Shown piece by piece: positions 23,083-32,536 of a DNA stretch of 64,000 nt. The first letter of the stretch is position 1, and each line of letters opens with the position of its first letter. The stretch is from assembly GCA_903873585.1 (NCBI GenBank), contig CAIQOV010000026.1, forward strand, positions 62,001 to 126,000, in the 5' to 3' direction. The position numbers and the translations under genes were made by a program. This stretch comes from an uncultured Rhodobacterales bacterium. Its GTDB lineage: Bacteria; Pseudomonadota; Alphaproteobacteria; Rhodobacterales; Rhodobacteraceae. Under the pieces are notes generated by a model, which had not been told where the DNA came from, ran no database searches, and worked only from the letters and a program-made list of their open reading frames with translations.

Positions 23083-26000
23083 ATGATTGGCTTGGCGTCG
23101 CGCGGCATGGCTGTCTTGGCTTTCGGGTTGATCTTGGCAAGCACCGTCTTGGCGCAGGCCGAAGATCTGATCCCCGCCCGCCGCTTGGCGCTGTCGCAGA
23201 ACACCGATCTGCCGGGGGGGGATTTATCCTCGATCCTTGATACCACGCTGAACGGCTGCGAAACCGCCTGCCTTGCCAATACCATGTGTCAGGCGATGAC
23301 GTTCAACACCAAGAACGGATCGTGTTTTCTGAAGCAGGGCGCGGGCGATCTGGCTTATTTTGACGGGGCCTATTCCGGCTTTATCCTGCAAGCCGATGCG
23401 GGCGCGCAGGATTTGGCGCGCAAACGCCGTGCCGAACTGGCCTTTCTGCCCGACTGGGATATTTCGCCCGCCACCTACATCGCCTCTGACATGGACAACC
23501 GCCATGTGACCGATGACTACACCGCCGACCAGCACATCGCCTCGTCGGTCGAGGCAGAGGGCAACGGCGATTTTGTCGCGGCTTTTCGATATATGGGCGC
23601 GGCGCTTAATTTGGCCGACACGCCTCAGAATTGGTCAGACTATGCAAGGTTGCTGATGCTGGCCGCCGATGGTGACCAAGGCAGCGCCAGCGGTTGGCGC
23701 GATGATGCCTTGCGCGCCACGATCAACGCCTATCTGCGCGCCGATGATCCGGCATTGCAGCACACGATCCTTGTGCAGATGGCGCAGGTGCTCGAAACCA
23801 TCGACCGAGGGCGCGATATGGTGCAGGCGCTGCGCCTAGCGCAAAGCCTGCAAGAGCGGGATGACACCGCCGCTCTGCTGGCCGATGCCGCCGGCAAATA
23901 CGGCTTTCGCGTGCTTGACAACGAGGTGCAGACCGAAACCACCCGCCCGCGTGTGTGTGTGAGCTTTTCCGAAGATCTGCCGGCAACCGGCGTGGATTAC
24001 GCCAGTTTCGTGAAGCTGCCCGATGCGGGGCTGTCAGTCTCGCTTGATGGCGCGCGGCAGTTGTGTGTCGAAGGGATCGCTTACGGCACGCGCTACAGCC
24101 TGACCTTCCGCAAGGGCCTGCCCGCCGCGACTGGCGAGGTCTTGGGCAAGAACGTCACCATTTCCGCCTATATCCGCGACCGCGCGCCCGGCGTGCATTT
24201 CGCCGGACGGGGCTATGTGCTGCCCCGCACGGGGTCGGCGTTTATTCCCGTTGTCAGCGTGAACACCCCCACGCTGAACCTAGAGGTGTGGAAGATCACC
24301 GACCGCAACCTGTTGCGCGCGTTGCAAGATGAATACTTCAACCAGCCGATGTATTCTTATCAAGAGCAAGATTTCGAAAGCAAAGTGGCGACCAAGCTTT
24401 GGTCGGGCACGGCCAGCGTTGGTTCTGAAATGAACCAAGACATTACCACCCGCTTGCCGTTGGATGAGGCTATCGCGGGCCAGCCTGCGGGCATCTATGC
24501 CCTGCGCGCGACTGTCCCTAACGCTGACCCCTACAGTGCTGCAAGTTGGCAGTGGTTTGTCGTGTCAGACCTTGGGTTGACCACGATGGACGGGGTTGAT
24601 GGCTTGAATGTCTTCGTGCACGCTTTGGGCGATGCCAAACCCAAAGCCGGTGTTTCGGTGCAGCTTTTGTCCGCAGCGAATGAAGTGCTAGGCGCTGCCA
24701 CCACCGATGCCCAAGGCCATGCGCTGTTTGATGCGGGGCTGATCCACGGCACGGGCAGCGCAGCGCCTGCGATGATTTTGGCGCGCGACGGCGATACCGA
24801 TCAAGCCTTTCTATCGCTGACCGATCCGGAATTTGACCTGTCTGATCGCGGGGTTGAGGGGGCAGAGGCCCCGCCGCCGGTCGATGTCTTCCTAACCACC
24901 GATCGCGGCGCGTATCGGGTGGGCGAAACGGTGCATGTCACGGCACTAGCGCGCGATGCCAAGCAGGTTGCCATCGCAGGCTTGCCGCTAACCGGCATTC
25001 TAACACGGCCTGACGGGGTAGAGTTTACCCGCGCCTTGGCCGAGGATGCTGGCGCAGGCGGCCATGTGTTCGACTTTCCCATCGCAGACAGTGCACCGCG
25101 CGGGCGGTGGAGCCTGTCGGTCTATTCCGACCTTGATGCGCCTGCCTTGAGCAGCAAGTCTTTCTTGGTCGAGGATTTTCTGCCCGAACGCATTGATGTG
25201 AAACTGGCGCTAGATGATGCGCCTTTGTCGTTGGGCGCTATAGCACAGGTGTCGGTCGACGCAGCCTATCTGTTTGGCGCACCCGCGGCTGATCTGGCGG
25301 TTGAAGGCGAAGTGATCCTACGCGCCGCCGAAGGCTTGCAGGCTTGGCCGGGCTACAGCTTTGGCAAGTTCGACACCACCTTTGACGCGCAGGTCAACGC
25401 CTTTGGCGGCCAGCGCACCGATGCTGCGGGCCATGCCCTTGTCCACGCCGCATTGCCGCAAGTGACAGACCCGCTGCGCCCGCTAGAGGCGGTGATTGTG
25501 ACCCGCGTGTCAGAAGGCTCAGGTCGTCCGGTGGAGCGCAAGGCCACCAAAGCCTTGACCCCAAGTGCCGCCATGATCGGCGTGAAGCCGATGTTTGACG
25601 GTGTGGTGGCCGAAAACAGCGAAGCGCGGTTTAGCTTGGTGGGCGTTGGTACGGATGAAAACGCAACCGCAATGCAAGTGCATTGGACGCTGACGCGGAT
25701 CGAGACGAATTACCAATGGTACCAGATCAATGGCAGTTGGGATTGGCAACCTGTGACCTCGCGCACTCGCATGGGCGAGGGCGATGCAGCCCTGACGGCC
25801 AGCGGTCCGGTGGAAATTGCGACCCCTGTGACATGGGGCGAATACGAATTGACCGTGGCGCGCAGCGACGGGGTCGAGGCGGTCAGTTCCGTCAAGTTCT
25901 ATGCCGGTTGGTATGCGCCTGCCGATGTCACGGCGACGCCTGACACGCTGCAACTGTCGCTGGATAAGCCCAGCTACGCCGTGGGCGACACCGCCCTGCT

Positions 26001-28524
26001 GCGCATCGTGCCGCGCGCTGCGGGAACGGCGTTGGTCACGGTCTTGTCGAATGCGGTTGTGTCGCATTTTGAACTGCCCGTGGTGGCGGGGGAAAACCTG
26101 ATCCCCGTGCCTGTCACCGATGACTGGGGCACAGGCGCTTATGTCACCGCCGCCGTGCTGCGCCCGATGGATGTGGCCGCTGGCCGCAACCCTGCCCGCG
26201 CCCTTGGGCTGGCCTATGCCAAGATTGCCCCCGGCTCACGCGCCCTGACCACCACGATCAAAACCGCGCCCGAAGCGGCACCGCGCGGCCCGCTGGACAT
26301 TGCGGTGAAGGTTGACGGTGTGGCCGCTGGCGATACCGCCTATGTCACGGTCGCAGCGGTGGATGTGGGTATCTTGAACCTGACAGGCTATACCCCGCCC
26401 GACCCGCAGGGCCACTACTTCGGCCAGCGCAAACTGGGCGTGGGCATTCGCGATCTGTACGGGCGGTTGATTGACGGGTTGAACGGCGCACAGGGCACGG
26501 TCCGCTCTGGCGGCGATGCGGGGGCCAATGCGCGGCTGCAAGCCCCCCCGCCGACAGAAAAGCTGGTGGCCAATTTTGCAGGCCCTGTGCAAGTGGGGGC
26601 CGATGGGTATGCCCGCGTCAGCTTCGATCTGCCCGCCTTTAACGGCACCGTCAAAGTCATGGCTGTGGCGTGGAGCAGTCGCGGCGTGGGCCAAGCCACC
26701 ACCGACGTGCTGGTGCGCGACCCTGTCGTGGTGACAGCCAGCCTACCGCGCTTTATGCAACCGGGCGACCAAAGCCGCCTGCGGCTAGAGATTGTTCACG
26801 CGACAGGGCCTTCGGGGCGGATGGCGCTTAGCGTCACCTCTGCCGGTTTGACGCTGGGCGATGTGCCCGACAGCGTCACGCTGACCGACAAGGGCACGGC
26901 CGTGGTCGAGGTGCCGGTGACCGCCGATGCCTTGGGTCTGCAAACGGTGGAAGTGACCCTGACCACGCCCGATGGCAAGATCTTGACCAAGGATTTAACC
27001 TTGCCGGTGCAGGTCAGTGATCCAATGATCGCGCGTGTTAGCCGGATTGATCTGGCAACGGGGCAAAGCTTTACCTTTGATGCCAATGTCTTTGCGGGGC
27101 TGATGCCCGCCTCGGCCAAGGCGGTGATGGCGATTGGGCCGATTGCGCGGTTGAACGCGCCGGGGGTTATGGCAGCTTTGGATGCTTATCCTTACGGCTG
27201 CACCGAACAGATCACCTCAAAGGCGATGCCTTTGGTCTATTTCGACCAAGTGGCCCAAGCGCTGAATTTGCCCGGTGCCAAGGATATCAAGGGCCGCATC
27301 GCCCAAGCGATTGTGGCGGTGCTGGCCAATCAAGACGCCTCGGGCGCATTCGGGCTGTGGCAAACGGGGTCGGGGGATATGTGGCTGGATGCCTATGTCA
27401 CCGACTTTTTGTCGCGCGCAAAATCGCGCGGCTATGACGTGCCCGACCAAGCCTTTCGGCGCGCATTGGATAATCTGCGCAACCAAGTGAACTACTATGC
27501 CGATTTTGATACGGGCGGCGAACCCTTGGCCTATGCGCTGATGGTTCTGGCCCGTGAAGGCGCGGCGGCGATGGGCGATCTGCGCTATTACGCTGATGTA
27601 AAGGCCGACGCCTTTGCCACCCCCACCGCTATGGCCCAACTGGGCGCGGCCTTGGCCAGCTACGGCGACCAACCGCGTGCCGACCGCATGTTCACCAAGG
27701 CTGTGGCCTTGCTGGATGGCCTGCCAACCCACGAAGACCAGATCCTGCGGGCCGACTACGGCACACCCTTGCGCGATGCCGCTGCGGTTCTGGCCTTGGG
27801 GGTAGAGGCTGGATCTGCTGCCATCGACCAAGATGCGCTGGTTGGCCGCATTGCCACCGACGGCGTGCTGTCAACGCAAGAGGCGACATGGGTGCTGTTA
27901 GCCACCCATGCGATGCTTGAAAGCGATGGGAACGTGGGCATTACCTTTGATGGCGCACCCGCGATGGAACCCTTGGTCAAGGTGCTGGACGCCAATATGG
28001 CCGATCCGGTTGTGGTGAAGAACGATGGGCCAGATACAACCCTCACGCTGACCACGCTCGGCGTGCCGACCGATCCTGTGACCGCGGGCGGCAATGGCTA
28101 TACCATCACCCGCACCGCCTATACGCTTGACGGCCAACCCGCCGCTTGGGACGGTGCCAAAGTCGGCCAACGCCTGCTGGTTGTGCTAGAAGTCACACCC
28201 TTTGGCCGTGGCGAAGCACGCCTGATGGTCACCGACCCGCTGCCCGCAGGATATGAGATTGATAATCCCAACCTGATGCTGGCGGGGGCCGTTCCCGCGC
28301 TTGATTTCCTGAACCTGACAACCGAAGCCACCCATGCCGAATTCCGCCAAGACCGTTTTGTCGCTGCGGTTGATCGTAGGGACAGCGGCAGCTTCCGCTT
28401 GGCCTATATCGTGCGGGCGGTTTCGCCGGGGGTTTATCACCAGCCCGCCGCCTCGGTCGAAGATATGTACCGCCCTGACCTGACCGCGCACACCGACGCT
28501 GCCACAGTCACCATCACCCCGTGA
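23083..28524 (+). CDS. yfhM: bacterial alpha-2-macroglobulin (YfhM-like) with PAN domain and thioester
   Basis: An 1813-aa periplasmic protease trap. Residues 1-27 are a signal peptide without a lipobox, so unlike E. coli YfhM it is probably not a lipoprotein. Residues 45-100 form a PAN/apple-like module (CETACLANTMCQAMTF ... GSCFLKQG). MG-type beta domains follow, then the A2M core with FNGTVKVMAVAWSSRGVGQA. The thioester motif is at C1373 in YPYGCTEQITS, followed by an alpha-alpha barrel. The start at 23083 has GGGAG eight bases upstream. The stop overlaps pbpC, matching the recurring pair thought to guard and repair peptidoglycan when the envelope is breached. Confidence 0.95.
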   Translation: MIGLASRGMAVLAFGLILASTVLAQAEDLIPARRLALSQNTDLPGGDLSSILDTTLNGCETACLANTMCQAMTFNTKNGSCFLKQGAGDLAYFDGAYSGFILQADAGAQDLARKRRAELAFLPDWDISPATYIASDMDNRHVTDDYTADQHIASSVEAEGNGDFVAAFRYMGAALNLADTPQNWSDYARLLMLAADGDQGSASGWRDDALRATINAYLRADDPALQHTILVQMAQVLETIDRGRDMVQALRLAQSLQERDDTAALLADAAGKYGFRVLDNEVQTETTRPRVCVSFSEDLPATGVDYASFVKLPDAGLSVSLDGARQLCVEGIAYGTRYSLTFRKGLPAATGEVLGKNVTISAYIRDRAPGVHFAGRGYVLPRTGSAFIPVVSVNTPTLNLEVWKITDRNLLRALQDEYFNQPMYSYQEQDFESKVATKLWSGTASVGSEMNQDITTRLPLDEAIAGQPAGIYALRATVPNADPYSAASWQWFVVSDLGLTTMDGVDGLNVFVHALGDAKPKAGVSVQLLSAANEVLGAATTDAQGHALFDAGLIHGTGSAAPAMILARDGDTDQAFLSLTDPEFDLSDRGVEGAEAPPPVDVFLTTDRGAYRVGETVHVTALARDAKQVAIAGLPLTGILTRPDGVEFTRALAEDAGAGGHVFDFPIADSAPRGRWSLSVYSDLDAPALSSKSFLVEDFLPERIDVKLALDDAPLSLGAIAQVSVDAAYLFGAPAADLAVEGEVILRAAEGLQAWPGYSFGKFDTTFDAQVNAFGGQRTDAAGHALVHAALPQVTDPLRPLEAVIVTRVSEGSGRPVERKATKALTPSAAMIGVKPMFDGVVAENSEARFSLVGVGTDENATAMQVHWTLTRIETNYQWYQINGSWDWQPVTSRTRMGEGDAALTASGPVEIATPVTWGEYELTVARSDGVEAVSSVKFYAGWYAPADVTATPDTLQLSLDKPSYAVGDTALLRIVPRAAGTALVTVLSNAVVSHFELPVVAGENLIPVPVTDDWGTGAYVTAAVLRPMDVAAGRNPARALGLAYAKIAPGSRALTTTIKTAPEAAPRGPLDIAVKVDGVAAGDTAYVTVAAVDVGILNLTGYTPPDPQGHYFGQRKLGVGIRDLYGRLIDGLNGAQGTVRSGGDAGANARLQAPPPTEKLVANFAGPVQVGADGYARVSFDLPAFNGTVKVMAVAWSSRGVGQATTDVLVRDPVVVTASLPRFMQPGDQSRLRLEIVHATGPSGRMALSVTSAGLTLGDVPDSVTLTDKGTAVVEVPVTADALGLQTVEVTLTTPDGKILTKDLTLPVQVSDPMIARVSRIDLATGQSFTFDANVFAGLMPASAKAVMAIGPIARLNAPGVMAALDAYPYGCTEQITSKAMPLVYFDQVAQALNLPGAKDIKGRIAQAIVAVLANQDASGAFGLWQTGSGDMWLDAYVTDFLSRAKSRGYDVPDQAFRRALDNLRNQVNYYADFDTGGEPLAYALMVLAREGAAAMGDLRYYADVKADAFATPTAMAQLGAALASYGDQPRADRMFTKAVALLDGLPTHEDQILRADYGTPLRDAAAVLALGVEAGSAAIDQDALVGRIATDGVLSTQEATWVLLATHAMLESDGNVGITFDGAPAMEPLVKVLDANMADPVVVKNDGPDTTLTLTTLGVPTDPVTAGGNGYTITRTAYTLDGQPAAWDGAKVGQRLLVVLEVTPFGRGEARLMVTDPLPAGYEIDNPNLMLAGAVPALDFLNLTTEATHAEFRQDRFVAAVDRRDSGSFRLAYIVRAVSPGVYHQPAASVEDMYRPDLTAHTDAATVTITP

Positions 28525-30560
28525 TGTGGGGGCGGTGGCTTTTGACGGCGGCGGCGGGCCTGTGGCTGGCGGCCTTTGCCCGCGACGGAGTGGATCGCTG
28601 GATTGATGCCACGGTGCTGCCGCTATTGACCCCCGCCACCAGTCAAGAGGTGGTGGACCGCAACGGCGCTTTGCTGCGCGCCTATACGGTCGACGATGGG
28701 CGTTGGCGTTTGGGGGTGGACGGGGGGCAGGTTGACCCGTTCTTCATAAGCCTGCTGCTGGATTACGAGGATAAGCGCTTTTACCAGCACCACGGCGTTG
28801 ATCCGCAAGCCCTGCTGCGCGCTGTGGGGCAGGCGATTTGGAACGGGCAGGTTGTCTCGGGTGGGTCGACCCTGACGATGCAAGTGGCGCGTTTGCTGGA
28901 AGGGACGGGCACGGGGCGGGTCGCGGGCAAACTGCGGCAGATCAGGCTGGCCTTGGCCTTGGAACGGCATCTCACCAAGGACCAGATCTTGCAGCTTTAC
29001 CTGCTGCTGGCCCCTTACGGCGGCAATGTCGAAGGCATACGCGCAGCCAGCCTTGCCTATTTCGCCAAAGAACCCCGCCGCCTGACGGTGGCAGAGGCGG
29101 CCTTGCTGGTGGCCCTTCCCCAAAGCCCCGAAACCCGCCGCCCCGACCGCAGCGCGCTGGCCCAAGCGGCGCGCGACCGTGTGCTGAACCGTGCGCTGCG
29201 CGATGGCTTGATCGCCGCCGATCAGGCAAGTGCGGCTGTGGCCGAGCCTGTTCCCGCCACCCGCGCCACCTTTCCCGCCCTTGCGCCCCACCTGTCAGAC
29301 CGCGTGGTGGCCGAAGACGGCCAAGCCACCCGCCATGTCTCCACGCTGGACAAGGGCCTGCAAACCGCCCTTGAAAAGCTGGCGGCTTTGGCCGTGCAGG
29401 GCTTGGGCGACCGGATGCAGGTGGCGATTGTGGTGGCCGATCATGGCACGGGGGAGGTCTTAGCCTCGGTCGGGTCGGCGCAGTATACGGGCGGGGAACG
29501 GTTGGGCTTTGTCGATATGACGCGCGCGCTGCGCTCTCCCGGATCAACGCTGAAACCGCTGATCTATGGGCTGGCGTTTGATGAAGGGTTGGCCCACCCC
29601 GAAACGCTGATCGACGACAGGCCGACCGATTTTCACGGCTATCGCCCGCAGAACTTTGACCGAATGTTTCGCGGACAGGTCCGTGTGCGCGATGCGCTGC
29701 AAATGTCGCTCAACATTCCGGCGGTGGCGCTGACCGATGCGCTGGGGCCTGCCAAGCTGTTGCAGGCGATGGACCGCGCCCAGATGAAAACCGCATTGCC
29801 GGTGGGCCAACCCGGATTGGCGGTGGCGCTGGGCGGCATTGGGGTGACGCTGGAAGATATGGTGCAGCTTTACGCCGCCATCGCGCGCGGCGGCGTGGTG
29901 CGCCCGCTGACGCATCGCTTGGGCGCGCCAGTGGCGGAAGGGCAAAGGGTGATAACGCGGGTCGCGGCTTGGGAGGTGGCGGATATTCTGGCGGGCCTTG
30001 CCCCGCCCCCCGGCGCGCCCTCGAACCGCTTGGCCTATAAGACGGGCACTTCTTATGGGCACCGCGACGCTTGGGCGCTTGGGTTTGACGGCAAGCACGT
30101 CATCGGCGTTTGGATGGGCCGTGCTGATGGCACGCCCGTGCCGGGGGCCTTTGGGGCAGACTTGGCAGCGCCGGTTTTGTTTGAAGCCTTCGCCCGCCTG
30201 AAGCCCGCCCTTGACCCGCAACCCCCGCCACCGGCTGACACGCTGATGCTGACCAACGCGCAGCTGCCCCAACCCTTGCGGCACTTTCGCAGCCGCGATG
30301 CCGCCTTTGCCGCCGACGCTTTAGCGCCAGAAGTGGCCTTTCCCCCGGATGGGGCGGAAGTGGAGTTGCTGCCCGAAGGGCTAATGGTGCAAGTGTCGGG
30401 TGGGATGGCCCCCTTTACTTGGCTGGCCAATGGCGCGCCGATCCTTAGCGCGCAGCAAGACACCACCGCCATGCTGCCCGCTTTAGGGCATGGGTTTATC
30501 ACGCTGTCGGTGATTGATGCCCAAGGGCGTTCGGCCCGCACCCGCGTGCGGCTGCGCTAA
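28524..30560 (+). CDS. pbpC: penicillin-binding protein 1C
   Basis: A bifunctional murein synthase of about 678 aa. It has an N-terminal membrane anchor and a GT51 glycosyltransferase domain with DYEDKRFYQHHGVDPQALLRA (catalytic Glu) and GGSTLTMQVARLLEG. The transpeptidase domain has SXXK in SPGSTLKPLIYG, SXN in LQMSLNIPAV and KTGTS in AYKTGTSYGHRDAW. A C-terminal BiPBP-type beta domain (VQVSGGMAPFTWLANG) completes the protein. The order matches PBP1C. The start overlaps the A2M stop (TGATG); a GTG one codon upstream is possible. Coupling to the A2M gene is typical and supports a joint envelope-defence role. Confidence 0.95.
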   Translation: MWGRWLLTAAAGLWLAAFARDGVDRWIDATVLPLLTPATSQEVVDRNGALLRAYTVDDGRWRLGVDGGQVDPFFISLLLDYEDKRFYQHHGVDPQALLRAVGQAIWNGQVVSGGSTLTMQVARLLEGTGTGRVAGKLRQIRLALALERHLTKDQILQLYLLLAPYGGNVEGIRAASLAYFAKEPRRLTVAEAALLVALPQSPETRRPDRSALAQAARDRVLNRALRDGLIAADQASAAVAEPVPATRATFPALAPHLSDRVVAEDGQATRHVSTLDKGLQTALEKLAALAVQGLGDRMQVAIVVADHGTGEVLASVGSAQYTGGERLGFVDMTRALRSPGSTLKPLIYGLAFDEGLAHPETLIDDRPTDFHGYRPQNFDRMFRGQVRVRDALQMSLNIPAVALTDALGPAKLLQAMDRAQMKTALPVGQPGLAVALGGIGVTLEDMVQLYAAIARGGVVRPLTHRLGAPVAEGQRVITRVAAWEVADILAGLAPPPGAPSNRLAYKTGTSYGHRDAWALGFDGKHVIGVWMGRADGTPVPGAFGADLAAPVLFEAFARLKPALDPQPPPPADTLMLTNAQLPQPLRHFRSRDAAFAADALAPEVAFPPDGAEVELLPEGLMVQVSGGMAPFTWLANGAPILSAQQDTTAMLPALGHGFITLSVIDAQGRSARTRVRLR

Positions 30561-30624
30561 GGCGTGGTTGACCTTGCGCCTTGGGGCAGATAGCCCATGA
30601 GGGCCATATTGCAGGACTTTACCC

Positions 30625-31719
30625 ATGCCCGCTGCACCCAAGACCATGCTCTTCCTGTCGGGCCTGTCCACGCTGTTTATCGTGGGCGCAGGATCGGCCA
30701 TTTTAGGCCCTGCCGTGCCGGTGTACGAACAGGCGTTTAACCTATCCACCGCCACATCGGGCTTGCTGGTATCCACCCTGTGGATCGGCTGTTTGACCGG
30801 TGTTTTGAGCATGTATTTCAAAGGCGCGCAGATTGAACCGCGCCCGCCTTTGGCCTTGGTCGCGGTGGGGGCGGTGCTGATGGCGGTGGCCCCCGCCTTT
30901 TGGGTGGCGTTGCTGGGGGCTTTGATCTTTGGCATAGGTTACGGTGCTATCGCAGCGTTGTTTAACGCGCGGGTGCTGCACGCTTTTGGGACGCAGGGGG
31001 CATCACGCATCGGGATGCTGAACGCGCTGTATTCGCTTGGGGCGATTATCGCGCCCTATGGCTTCACGCTGATGGGCGCTAGCCTACAGCCAGTGTTTTG
31101 GACCATAGCGGGATTGTCGGCGCTGACCTGGGTCTTTTCCGGCTCGGTCGGGCTGACGGGCCTGCCCAAACACGCGCAAGGGCGTGGGTTTAAGCTGCAT
31201 TGGCCGATTTTGGCCTTGGCGCTGCTCTCAATCGGGATCGAGGCGAGTTTGGGCGGCCTTGGCCCCACAGCCTTGATCCGCGCAGGCCTAACGGCGGCGC
31301 AGGCGGCACAACTGCTGTCGCTGTTTTTTGTCGCGGCCTTGGGCGCGCGTATTGTCTTGGTGCTGGTGGCGCACCGCTTTGCCGATTTCGGCATTTTGGT
31401 CTTTGCCCTTGGCTGGGCCACGTTGTGCGCGCTGGGGGCGGCGCTGATCAGCCCCGTGGTGTTCTTTGCGCCTTTGGGGATTTCAGCGGGGCTGTTCTTT
31501 CAAGGCGAATATGTCACGGCCACCCGCAAAATGGGCGAGGATCCAAGGGTTTCGCCGGTGATTTTGGCTGTCGGGCTGGTCGGGGCGATTTTGGCACCGG
31601 TGTTTTTCGCCCACTTCATGGACGTTTTGGGCGAACGTGGTTTCTTTTGGCTGGTGGCAGGCGTGGCGGGGGCGGCCACTTTGTATAGCGCTGTGTCTTA
31701 CCGCGCGATGATGCGCTGA
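30625..31719 (+). CDS. MFS transporter (fucose-permease-like)
   Basis: A 364-aa membrane protein with 11-12 predicted helices. FIVGAGSAILGPAVPVYEQAF begins helix 1 and GIGYGAIAALFNARVLHAFG is the helix-4 region. RIGMLNALYSLGAIIAPYGF resembles the FucP/YfkF-type sugar and drug carriers. The cytoplasmic middle loop is short (LPKHAQGRGFKLHWP). Substrate is not inferable; neighbours are pbpC upstream (64 bp) and a convergent phosphatase gene. Its TGA and the opposing stop codon are directly adjacent. Confidence 0.82.
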   Translation: MPAAPKTMLFLSGLSTLFIVGAGSAILGPAVPVYEQAFNLSTATSGLLVSTLWIGCLTGVLSMYFKGAQIEPRPPLALVAVGAVLMAVAPAFWVALLGALIFGIGYGAIAALFNARVLHAFGTQGASRIGMLNALYSLGAIIAPYGFTLMGASLQPVFWTIAGLSALTWVFSGSVGLTGLPKHAQGRGFKLHWPILALALLSIGIEASLGGLGPTALIRAGLTAAQAAQLLSLFFVAALGARIVLVLVAHRFADFGILVFALGWATLCALGAALISPVVFFAPLGISAGLFFQGEYVTATRKMGEDPRVSPVILAVGLVGAILAPVFFAHFMDVLGERGFFWLVAGVAGAATLYSAVSYRAMMR

Positions 31720-32451
31720 TCAGGCGGGCAGCAAGGGCACACGGCCCGCATCGGTCAGCAAAAACGCCCGCCGCCCTTCGATCACGGCAGCAGACAGCGG
31801 GCCACCGTAGGCGGCAGAGCTGTCAAGGTTCAGGCGGTTGCCGTAATGGGTGGCGTGATCAAGGGCTGTGTGGCCATGCACCACCAAAGCGCCGTGATCG
31901 CGGGGGTCTTCGAGAAAGTCTTTGCGTATCCAGACCAGATCATCCTCGGCCTGATCTTTTAGCGCGATACCGGGGCGGATGCCCGCATGGACAAAAAGCG
32001 CCTGCTCAGCCGCAAAACTGGTGGGGCGGCTTTCCAAGAAACGCAGATGATCGGGTGGCACAGCGGCAATCGCATCGGCGTGAACTGGCGCCACAGGCCG
32101 ATCTCCGGCGCTGCGCACACCGTAAGAGGCCAAGGTGACAGCGCCGCCCAGTTTGGGGTGCAGCCACGAATGTTCCGCCTTCAACCCCGGATCACGCCAA
32201 GCGGGGTCGGCCATAAAGCCCGCAAACAGCCGGTCGTGATTGCCCTTTAGAACCACCCAATCGCGCCCTGCGGCCACGCCCTGCATCAGATATTCGACCA
32301 CGCCGCGACTATCTGGCCCCCGATCCACCAGATCGCCCAAATGCACGATTGTGCCGTGACCATGCAGCGCCATATCCACGCCGATGCGGTGGTGGGCGGA
32401 TTTGAGCAGGTCAAGATGGCCGTGGATGTCGCCTATGGCGTAGATATGCAT
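31720..32451 (-). CDS. metallophosphoesterase (PPP-type serine/threonine phosphatase family)
   Basis: A 243-aa calcineurin-like phosphoesterase. Metal-binding motifs are in order: AIGDIHGHLD (GDxHG), HLGDLVDRGPDSRG (GDxVDRG) and VLKGNHDRL (GNHD), followed by FVHAGIRPG and VVHGHTALD. This full PPP set groups it with bacterial protein phosphatase and diadenosine tetraphosphatase-like enzymes such as PrpA/ApaH relatives. Substrate could be phosphoprotein or Ap4A; sequence does not decide. It lies downstream of serA on the same strand with 85 bp between, which contain a dispersed repeat. Confidence 0.9.
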   Translation of the reverse strand: MHIYAIGDIHGHLDLLKSAHHRIGVDMALHGHGTIVHLGDLVDRGPDSRGVVEYLMQGVAAGRDWVVLKGNHDRLFAGFMADPAWRDPGLKAEHSWLHPKLGGAVTLASYGVRSAGDRPVAPVHADAIAAVPPDHLRFLESRPTSFAAEQALFVHAGIRPGIALKDQAEDDLVWIRKDFLEDPRDHGALVVHGHTALDHATHYGNRLNLDSSAAYGGPLSAAVIEGRRAFLLTDAGRVPLLPA

Positions 32452-32480
32452 GGGTCACTTTGTGGTTCGGCCGAAAGAGC

Positions 32481-32535
32481 GGGGGCGCTGCCCCCGCGCC
32501 CCCGGGATATTTGGGCAAGTATGAAAGGGGGAAGG
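32481..32535 (+). repeat. dispersed GC-rich palindromic repeat, copy 2 (best preserved)
   Basis: GGGGGC-GCT-GCCCCC (32481-32495) is a perfect stem, followed by a C-rich block, GGGATATTTGGGCAAGTATG and AAAGGGGG. It lies in the gap between the serA stop and the phosphatase start. It aligns with copies at 8214-8255 and, inverted, 61851-61906. Confidence 0.7.
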
Positions 32536-32536
32536 T

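Noticed and set aside
27217-27831. Long open frames antisense to the alpha-2-macroglobulin gene
   Set aside because: They arise from high GC and codon bias of the real gene, lack ribosome sites and known domains, and disappear as coding candidates once the A2M frame is accepted.
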